8,186 nucleotides of DNA. Source: an uncultured Treponema sp. GTDB taxonomy: Bacteria; Spirochaetota; Spirochaetia; Treponematales; Treponemataceae. Position numbers and translations under genes: made by a program. The first letter of the stretch is position 1. Each line of letters begins with the position of its first letter. The notes beneath the pieces are model-generated. The model saw only the letters and a list, made by a program, of their open reading frames with translations. It did not search any database and had not been told where the DNA came from. The stretch is from NCBI GenBank assembly GCA_937915735.1, contig CALGGS010000054.1, forward strand, positions 1 through 8,186, in the 5' to 3' direction. This document shows positions 1-4,877 of this stretch, one piece after another.

Positions 1-48
1 CAAGTGTTCAATTTAATGTTTGGCAAATTCAAAAAGTCGAAATTAGGG

Positions 49-615
49 CTATTTATGTCTTGTTAATTTCAGTGAAATGCCTAAAATGTTGTCTCGGCTT
101 CCGCCACGGGGCATACTTTTCAGGCTAAGAACAAGCTCCGGCGCAAAGGAGCTTAAATGATATGAAAAATCATAGCCTAAGGCGATTTTAAAGCCGTTTC
201 CCCACTTTGTATTTTCAGTTTTGTCATAAGCTTCAAGCTCAATAAAGTCCGTCCGCCGTCCCAAAGCATAATCAACGGAAACAAAAAGCCCGCCGAAATT
301 CGGAAAGACACGAACTCCGGCAAGAAAAGCGTAGTCTATAAGATTTATATGATTTCCTCCCGACCATCTGAAATCAAAAACAGAATCTCCGCCGAGGGAA
401 AAAATCAGATAATCATTCATTTGAATCAAAAAAGCGCCGTCCAGCGTCAAAACGCACTGATTTGCATCCGAAAGCAGGGAATTCCTGTCTTTTGTGTCCC
501 CGTCTCCATAAAAAACATATCCGGAGCCAAGTCCAAACTCAAAGCCTGTTTCGGAAAAAGAAGGCAAAGCAAGAAAAGTGAGAATCAACGCCAAAATGCA
601 GATTTTTTTATTCAT
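49..615 (-). CDS. small secreted beta-rich protein, probable outer-membrane barrel
   Basis: 188 residues; I do not recognise a named family. The N terminus is a clear Sec signal peptide: MNKK, a hydrophobic core over about residues 5-17, then LPSFS, with likely cleavage after Ser21. The mature part, about 167 residues, alternates polar and hydrophobic residues and is rich in Gly, Phe, Tyr and Asp (GFEFGLGSGYVFYG; GLFVSVDYALG; FKIALGYDFSYHL), and it ends in an amphipathic strand (ILGISLKL). This suits a barrel of about eight strands in the outer membrane, which is inference from pattern only. The start overlaps the end of the upstream lipoprotein gene by 8 bases, so the two are probably translationally coupled. 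A weak purine stretch (GAAGAA) precedes the ATG and lies inside a tandem repeat. The alternative is a soluble periplasmic beta protein. Confidence 0.72.
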   Translation of the reverse strand: MNKKICILALILTFLALPSFSETGFEFGLGSGYVFYGDGDTKDRNSLLSDANQCVLTLDGAFLIQMNDYLIFSLGGDSVFDFRWSGGNHINLIDYAFLAGVRVFPNFGGLFVSVDYALGRRTDFIELEAYDKTENTKWGNGFKIALGYDFSYHLSSFAPELVLSLKSMPRGGSRDNILGISLKLTRHK

Positions 616-1600
616 AATTTAATTCTTCACTATTTAATTCTTCACTTTCTGTGGTGAGGTTTTCGGCCAAATCATCGCCCTCGCCGTCAATCTGCATCTG
701 AACAAAGTCCATTGCCGTTTTTATACCCTGTCCCGACTCACTCTCAGGGTCAATTTCGTATGCCTGACGGAAATATCCGAGTATTTTTTCGTAATTTGTG
801 CTTCCAACCTGAATGAGCATATATCCTGCCGTATACAAAGCCATTTGCTTGTCATCATTATTAAAATTTTTGTCATGAGAAAGTTTTTCAAAGACTTCGC
901 TGCCCTTTTCTTCATTTCCGTCCAGAATGAATTCCTGGGCATTCGTATAAGCAAGGCTAATCGCATGCTTTATATAAAATCCATATTCATTTTTTTTGTC
1001 TAATTTTAAGACCTGCTCACTCAAATCCTTCAGATGGGTAATCTGGCTGACATCAGTAGCATTAAAAAGCTCGTCAATGGCATTAAGTCGCTCCTCAACG
1101 CTTCCAATCTTTGTTTTTGCAAGCTTATCTTCAAAATCTTTTATTTCTTCTTCTGCCTCATCGAATGTGATTCTTGCCGAGTCCAAATCATAATAATCTT
1201 CAAAGACCAGCTGAGAAATAAAATAGCCTTCCTTCGACAAGACAAAAAAGAAGGGAATTTCATCGGCATCATAGCTTTCCAGAAGACGGGCATTCCGGGC
1301 AAAATCATCGGCATAAGAATCTGCGCGACTGCTTGAAAAATCAAGATTTACGAGAACATATTTTTCAGTGTAATTTTTTATGAATTCTTCTTTGTTAAAA
1401 AGGTTTTCCTTTAGTTTTGCAGACTTTCCGTCCCCCTCATCATCACTAAAAAACACAAAGATTCTTTTATTTTCTGCCCGGGCGGCCTTTTTGGCATCTT
1501 CAAAATTATTCAACCAAACAGAAGAGTCGATTTTTTTTCCACAAGAAAGGAGTGAAATTGCAAGCAAAATATTTGCGATAAAAATAAATGTCTTTTTCAT
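608..1600 (-). CDS. thioredoxin-fold lipoprotein without redox cysteines, with TPR-like C-terminal half
   Basis: 330 residues from the ATG at 1598-1600. That start has a good ribosome site (GAGG at 1607-1610, 6 nt away) and places MKK directly before a lipoprotein signal. An in-frame ATG at 1628-1630 would add ten residues but falls inside the predicted -10 box, so it is rejected. Lipobox LLSC ends at Cys20, the only cysteine in the protein, so the product should be a membrane-anchored lipoprotein. Residues about 29-130 read as a thioredoxin-like fold: FEDAKKAARAENKRIFVFF, then YVLVNLDF, then EIPFFFVLSKEG with the cis-Pro position at Pro116. The usual CxxC site is replaced by the acidic loop SDDEGDGKS, so disulfide chemistry is not expected. 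Residues about 165-300 are helical and TPR-like (FRQAYEIDPES). The tail is acidic and carries a duplicated SEELN. It probably serves envelope protein binding or assembly; partner unknown. Confidence 0.8.
   Translation of the reverse strand: MKKTFIFIANILLAISLLSCGKKIDSSVWLNNFEDAKKAARAENKRIFVFFSDDEGDGKSAKLKENLFNKEEFIKNYTEKYVLVNLDFSSSRADSYADDFARNARLLESYDADEIPFFFVLSKEGYFISQLVFEDYYDLDSARITFDEAEEEIKDFEDKLAKTKIGSVEERLNAIDELFNATDVSQITHLKDLSEQVLKLDKKNEYGFYIKHAISLAYTNAQEFILDGNEEKGSEVFEKLSHDKNFNNDDKQMALYTAGYMLIQVGSTNYEKILGYFRQAYEIDPESESGQGIKTAMDFVQMQIDGEGDDLAENLTTESEELNSEELNYE
617..646 (-). repeat. perfect 15-bp tandem duplication at the lipoprotein/barrel gene junction
   Basis: Two adjacent identical 15-bp units (617-631 and 632-646), reading AGTGAAGAATTAAAT on the minus strand. 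They encode the repeated SEELN near the lipoprotein C terminus. Because the unit is a multiple of three, copy-number change keeps the frame. The unit nearest the downstream ATG also supplies the only purine-rich stretch (GAAGAA) available as a ribosome site for that gene. Confidence 0.9.
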
Positions 1601-1625
1601 AATTTTCCTCAATGAGCCTAAATCT

Positions 1626-1654
1626 ATCATACTTTGAAGATTTATAAAAGTGAA
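1626..1654 (-). promoter_or_regulatory. sigma70-type promoter for the lipoprotein-barrel operon
   Basis: On the minus strand TTCACT (1649-1654) and TATGAT (1626-1631) are separated by exactly 17 bp. The expected transcription start is about 1619, giving a leader of roughly 19 nt that contains the GAGG ribosome site. The -35 matches consensus at 4 of 6 positions and the -10 at 5 of 6. The placement independently argues against the longer reading frame that begins at 1630. Confidence 0.6.
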
Positions 1655-1677
1655 TAATGGGACGAATAATAAGTTTA

Positions 1678-1721
1678 ATTTATGTCATTTTCGCCCTCGA
1701 TTTATGTCATTTTCGGGCTCG
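1678..1721 (+). repeat. 22-bp tandem direct repeat (partial plus full hairpin-unit start)
   Basis: Two adjacent 22-bp units, 1678-1699 and 1700-1721, both beginning ATTTATGTCATTTTCG and differing at two bases (CC versus GG in the following CCCTCG / GGCTCG). The second runs on into a complete hairpin unit. The first stops halfway and has lost the matching arm, so it looks like a duplicated or truncated half-unit. Confidence 0.85.
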
Positions 1722-1733
1722 ACCCGAAAATCT
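1706..1733 (+). repeat. palindromic hairpin unit A
   Basis: A 28-nt unit starting GTCATT and ending AATCT. It has perfect 9-bp arms ATTTTCGGG (1709-1717) and CCCGAAAAT (1723-1731) around the 5-nt loop CTCGA. No T-run follows on either strand, so it does not read as a classical intrinsic terminator. It is the same unit as the hairpin at 1752-1779, in the opposite orientation. Confidence 0.85.
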
Positions 1734-1751
1734 ATTTAATTGCAATACAAG

Positions 1752-1779
1752 AGATTGCCGTGTCGAGCACGGCAATGAC
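1752..1779 (-). repeat. palindromic hairpin unit B, inverted relative to unit A
   Basis: Read on the minus strand this 28-nt unit also starts GTCATT and ends AATCT and shares the GCTCGAC centre. On the plus strand the perfect 9-bp arms are ATTGCCGTG (1754-1762) and CACGGCAAT (1768-1776), with loop TCGAG. Compared with unit A, three paired positions differ and every change is compensated on the other arm. Confidence 0.85.
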
Positions 1780-1832
1780 TCATACTTATTGGACAGCCCC
1801 ATGACATTTCATTCTTATTATTTATCCCCTAA

Positions 1833-1861
1833 TTGATAATCCGCCGAAAATTCGTTATATT
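1833..1861 (+). promoter_or_regulatory. sigma70-type promoter of sufC, predicted leaderless
   Basis: TTGATA (1833-1838), a 17-bp spacer, and TATATT (1856-1861). Only CTCCCT separates the -10 box from the sufC ATG at 1868, so the usual start point, 7 nt past the -10, falls on the A of the start codon. No purine-rich ribosome site is present upstream. The promoter begins four bases beyond the right end of the inverted-repeat element. Confidence 0.65.
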
Positions 1862-1867
1862 CTCCCT

Positions 1868-2614
1868 ATGCCTAATTTACTTGAAGTTCAAAATCTTAAT
1901 GTCGATATAGAAAAAAAACATGTCCTTGACGGCGTGAATCTTTGCGTGAACGCAGGCGAAACGCATGTCTTAATGGGACCAAACGGTGCCGGAAAATCCA
2001 CTCTCGGCTACACGATTATGGGAAATCCCCGCTACACAGTCTCAGAGGGAAAAATCTTTTTTGACGGCGAGGACATTACCGAAATGGGAGCGGACAAACG
2101 GGCGGCGAAAGGCATTTTTCTCTCATTTCAAACTCCCCTCGAAGTTCCGGGAATTTCACTCGAAAACTTTATCCGTACGGCAGTGCAGCAACGCACCGGA
2201 GAGCGCGTAAAATTATTCCAGTTCCAGAAGCAGCTCAAAGAAACCATGAAACTTCTCCACATGGACGAAAGCTACGCCAGCCGTGATTTAAATGTCGGTT
2301 TTTCGGGCGGGGAACGCAAAAAGAGCGAAATTTTACAGCTTTTAATGCTAAACCCGCGGCTTGCGATTCTTGACGAGACTGACTCTGGTCTCGATGTTGA
2401 CGCGGTTCGCACAGTCTCAAAGGGAATAGAAGAATACCAAAAAAGGCAGAATGGTGCCCTCATAATCATAACGCACTCAACGAAAATCTTGGAAAGCCTT
2501 AAAGTTGACAAGACTCACATTCTCGTAAAAGGCAAAATCATCAAGGAAGGTGACGGAAGCCTTGTCGAAAAAATCAACGAAAGCGGATTCGAGCAATTTT
2601 TAGCCAATTCATAA
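1868..2614 (+). CDS. sufC: SufC, Fe-S cluster assembly ABC-type ATPase
   Basis: 248 residues, the usual SufC length. This cytosolic ATPase normally binds SufB and SufD and uses ATP to reshape the SufBCD scaffold during Fe-S cluster assembly. All ABC motifs are visible: Walker A GPNGAGKST (37-45), Q-loop Gln88 in SFQTPLEVPG, signature GFSGGERKK (144-152), Walker B and D-loop LAILDETDSGLD (165-176), and H-loop His203. SGGERKK followed by ILQ, the DETDSGLDVDAV stretch, and the tail IIKEGDGSLVEKINESGFE separate SufC from transporter ATPases. The start is set by the SufC-like opening MPNLLEVQNLNV; there is no Shine-Dalgarno, and the promoter predicts a leaderless message. The gene ends 19 nt before the DUF4954 gene. 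No sufB, sufD, sufS or sufU lies within the window, which is unusual because sufC normally sits beside sufB. Confidence 0.95.
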   Translation: MPNLLEVQNLNVDIEKKHVLDGVNLCVNAGETHVLMGPNGAGKSTLGYTIMGNPRYTVSEGKIFFDGEDITEMGADKRAAKGIFLSFQTPLEVPGISLENFIRTAVQQRTGERVKLFQFQKQLKETMKLLHMDESYASRDLNVGFSGGERKKSEILQLLMLNPRLAILDETDSGLDVDAVRTVSKGIEEYQKRQNGALIIITHSTKILESLKVDKTHILVKGKIIKEGDGSLVEKINESGFEQFLANS

Positions 2615-2624
2615 GACAAAAAAT

Positions 2625-2630
2625 GGAGAG
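2625..2630 (+). promoter_or_regulatory. ribosome binding site of the DUF4954 gene
   Basis: GGAGAG, with the GGAG core at 2625-2628, five bases before the ATG at 2634. It fixes that start and rules out the out-of-frame ATG at 2623. It contrasts with sufC, which has no such site. Confidence 0.8.
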
Positions 2631-2633
2631 TGC

Positions 2634-4808
2634 ATGGTTCAACTAAGCAACGAAGCTAACAGCGAGACTTTACCTCAATTTTACACAAATTTTATTGGCG
2701 GAAAACGCTCCCTCACCAGCGATGAAATTGAAATTTTAAAAAAATCCAACAAGAACTCAGACCCAACTTGGAAAAATGTCTGGGTTTCTTGCGATTTTGA
2801 TGCTTCTCTTGTTTCCGGATGCGAAATTCACGGCTTTTTAGTAATCGGCTCGCTTTCAAAAATCACTCTAAAATATCACGATTTGGCACTCACCGCAGGT
2901 CTTTACGACTCATACCTCGAAAATGTCGTTGTCGGTGACAATTCAGTCATCAGAAATGTAAAGTATCTTTCAAACTACAAAATCGGCTCACGAAACATCC
3001 TCTTTAACATTCAGGAAATAAGCGCGACGAACCACTCAAAATTCGGAAACGGAATCCTAAAGGAAGGTGAACCGGAAAAAAACCGTATCTGGATTGGTGT
3101 CGGAAACGAAAATGACGGGCGCTCAGTTCTTGCATTTGAAAAAATGACTACGGCAGACGCTTATCTTTGGGCAAAATACCGCGATGACGAATGCTTGCAG
3201 AGGCGTTTTATCGAAATCACGGAAAATTCTTTTTCAAAGGAGCTGAACACCTACGGACTCACAGGTGACGATGTCGTAATCAAAAACACCACCCTCCTAA
3301 AAGATGCAAAAATCGGGGACTCAACATACATAAAGGGTGCTTTCAAGCTCAAAAACATCACGATTCTTTCAAGCGAAGAAGAATCCAGCCAGATTGGAGA
3401 GGGAGTAGAGCTTGTAAACGGAATTTTGGGCTACGGCTCACGGGTTTTTTATCAGGCGGTGGCGGTTCGCTTCGTTATCGGGCGGAACTGCCAGCTTAAA
3501 TACGGCGCTCGCCTTTTAAACTCAATTCTTGGCGACAATTCAACGGTCTCTTGCTGCGAAATTCTAAACAACTTAATTTTCCCCTTCCACGAGCAGCATC
3601 ACAACTCTTCTTTCCTGATTGCCTCAATTCTGGGGGGGCAGAGCAACATCGCTTCGGGCGCGACAATCGGCTCAAACCACAATTCCAGAGCCGCGGACGG
3701 CGAAATGTATGCGGGAAGAGGCTTTTGGCCAGGGCTTTGCTGCGATTTTAAGCACAATTCCCGATTCGCAAGTTTCGTTCTTATTTCAAAGGGAACTTAC
3801 CAGAACGAGCTTAACATCGTCTATCCCTTCTCACTTGTGGCAAGCAATGGCTCGTATCAGCCGGTCACGATTATTCCGGCATATTCTTTTATGTACAATA
3901 TGTATGCTGTCGCACGGAACAAGGCAAAATTCGAAAAACGGGACAAGCGCAAAATCAAGGTTCAGCAGATAGAAACAGACCCTCTCGCACCTGACACGCT
4001 TCAGGAAATCGAAGTCGCCTTAAGAAGAATCATTGAGCTTACGGCGGAATATCTCGTAAATCTTAAAAATAAAAAAGCTCTCGAAGCAAAAAAGAATTAT
4101 GGTTTACGAAGCCAAGAACTTTACCAAGTCGCAAAGGATTTTCTTCATCAGAACCAAAACGCAAGCTTTACGCTTAACGACAGGGAAGCTCAAAAAAAAT
4201 ATGGCGCAATCATCGTAAAGCCGGTAAAAGCCTACAAAATGTACAGAAGAATCGCAAAATTCTTCGCAGTCAGGACTTTGTGCGAATATTGCGAACGAAA
4301 GGGACTTTCAGGCCTTACAAAGGACGAAATCAAAAAAATCTCAGAAATGCCGCTTTTTACGGAATGGGTAAATGTCGGCGGTCAGATTATTCCGCAAATC
4401 AGATTGGACCAGCTTTTTGAGATGATAAAGGAACAGAGCGTTGACAGCTGGGATTCTATCCACGATTATTACAATGGATGCCAGGCTCAATATGAAGATT
4501 ACAAGGTCGCCTATGCCTTAAACATTCTTGAAAAGCTGTATTCCAGGGATATTTCTGAATTTACTCCGAAAATTTTCAATGGAATCATTGAGGATGTAAA
4601 AATCGCAAACAAAGATATATACGACGCGACTCTCATTTCAAGGATGAAGGATTTTGATGACGAATTCAGAATGCAGACATTCCGGAACGCAAGGGAGATG
4701 AACGCAGTTTTGGGAAGCATCACAGACAACGAATTCATCCAGTCGATGAAGAGCCAGGCAGAAAGCCTTGAAAAGCAAATAGAAGTTCTGTTTTCAAATT
4801 TAATATAA
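2634..4808 (+). CDS. DUF4954 family left-handed beta-helix protein
   Basis: 724 residues, cytosolic by sequence (no signal peptide or membrane segment). I recognise it as DUF4954, function unknown. Residues about 55-405 carry imperfect hexapeptide repeats of a left-handed parallel beta-helix, as in sugar-nucleotide acyltransferases: VVVGDNSVIRN (98-108), IGSRNILFNI (117-126), IGDSTYIKGA (227-236), IGEGVELVNGILGYGS (254-269), LGDNSTVSC (299-307), ASGATIGSNHN (340-350). Likely active or binding positions are HEQHHNSS (319-326), SNHNSR (347-352) and FWPG (364-367); from memory, Bacteroides members carry similar HHKST and SNH blocks. Residues about 430-724 are charged and helical, with few or no hexapeptides. 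It follows sufC by 19 nt and is probably co-transcribed. A G7 run lies at 3632-3638 inside the frame. No substrate can be named. Confidence 0.85.
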   Translation: MVQLSNEANSETLPQFYTNFIGGKRSLTSDEIEILKKSNKNSDPTWKNVWVSCDFDASLVSGCEIHGFLVIGSLSKITLKYHDLALTAGLYDSYLENVVVGDNSVIRNVKYLSNYKIGSRNILFNIQEISATNHSKFGNGILKEGEPEKNRIWIGVGNENDGRSVLAFEKMTTADAYLWAKYRDDECLQRRFIEITENSFSKELNTYGLTGDDVVIKNTTLLKDAKIGDSTYIKGAFKLKNITILSSEEESSQIGEGVELVNGILGYGSRVFYQAVAVRFVIGRNCQLKYGARLLNSILGDNSTVSCCEILNNLIFPFHEQHHNSSFLIASILGGQSNIASGATIGSNHNSRAADGEMYAGRGFWPGLCCDFKHNSRFASFVLISKGTYQNELNIVYPFSLVASNGSYQPVTIIPAYSFMYNMYAVARNKAKFEKRDKRKIKVQQIETDPLAPDTLQEIEVALRRIIELTAEYLVNLKNKKALEAKKNYGLRSQELYQVAKDFLHQNQNASFTLNDREAQKKYGAIIVKPVKAYKMYRRIAKFFAVRTLCEYCERKGLSGLTKDEIKKISEMPLFTEWVNVGGQIIPQIRLDQLFEMIKEQSVDSWDSIHDYYNGCQAQYEDYKVAYALNILEKLYSRDISEFTPKIFNGIIEDVKIANKDIYDATLISRMKDFDDEFRMQTFRNAREMNAVLGSITDNEFIQSMKSQAESLEKQIEVLFSNLI

Positions 4809-4851
4809 AAAGATCCGAAGATTTTTGCAACTTTATTTTTTCAGCGGTGTC

Positions 4852-4860
4852 TGATATTAT
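4852..4860 (+). promoter_or_regulatory. extended -10 promoter of the acyl-CoA synthetase gene
   Basis: TGATATTAT gives the TG of an extended -10 at 4852-4853 and a -10 hexamer TATTAT at 4855-4860. No good -35 lies 17 bp upstream (TTTATT there), which is common for extended -10 promoters. Expected start is about 4867, leaving a leader of about 11 nt that begins with AAGG, eight bases from the ATG. Confidence 0.5.
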
Positions 4861-4877
4861 ATAGCAAGGTTAGAAAA

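Larger units (their letters stand above)
1659..1829. mobile_element. small inverted-repeat element (MITE/BIME-like) between divergent promoters
   Basis: About 170 bp with no gene. The outer ends are inverted repeats: GGGACGAATAATAAG at 1659-1673 matches the reverse complement of 1814-1828 at 13 of 15 bases. Inside each end is an ATGTCAT motif in matching inverted position (1682-1688, and reversed at 1801-1807). The centre holds two opposed hairpin units. A further partial copy of the right end (CTTATT...CCCC) lies at 1785-1800. TAAT occurs directly outside both ends (1655-1658 and 1830-1833) and might be a target duplication, but it is short and A/T-rich. There is no coding capacity, so any mobility would need a transposase supplied elsewhere. 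MITE-like is inference from architecture alone. Confidence 0.5.

Noticed and set aside
1..66. Possible tail of a gene entering from the left edge on the plus strand
   Set aside because: A short open stretch reaches a stop at 64-66, but about 20 codons with no recognisable content and overlap with the barrel gene's 3' end give no support. Bases 1-48 otherwise show nothing callable.
349..657. 102-codon plus-strand reading frame opposite the barrel and lipoprotein genes
   Set aside because: It is antisense to two better-supported genes with signal peptides, has no ribosome site, and its product shows no recognisable domain.
1598..1630. Longer start for the thioredoxin-fold lipoprotein at 1630
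   Set aside because: That ATG lies inside the predicted -10 box, has no ribosome site, and would place ten residues before an otherwise perfect lipoprotein signal. The ATG at 1600 has GAGG six bases upstream.
1380..1637. 85-codon plus-strand frame opposite the lipoprotein start
   Set aside because: It is antisense to the signal-peptide region; its hydrophobic and serine-rich composition is a reverse-strand artefact of the lysine- and glutamate-rich gene.
1718..1767. Kissing-loop pairing between hairpins A (loop CTCGA) and B (loop TCGAG)
   Set aside because: The loops are complementary simply because the units are inverted copies and contain palindromic TCGA. This is no separate evidence for RNA tertiary pairing.
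1709..1776. Hairpins A and B as intrinsic terminators
   Set aside because: Neither has a T-run after the stem on either strand, and both adjoining genes are transcribed outward from this region, so no transcript is expected to end here.
1785..1829. Right part of the intergenic element as an insertion-sequence end with transposase remnant
   Set aside because: The CTTATT...CCCC motifs resemble terminal repeats, but no frame in the element encodes any transposase fragment. It is kept only as a non-coding inverted-repeat element.
4808..4826. Terminator after the DUF4954 gene
   Set aside because: AAAAA-ATC / GAT-TTTTT around CGAA needs a bulged G and is almost entirely A-T. It is too weak to call, so read-through into the acyl-CoA synthetase gene remains possible.
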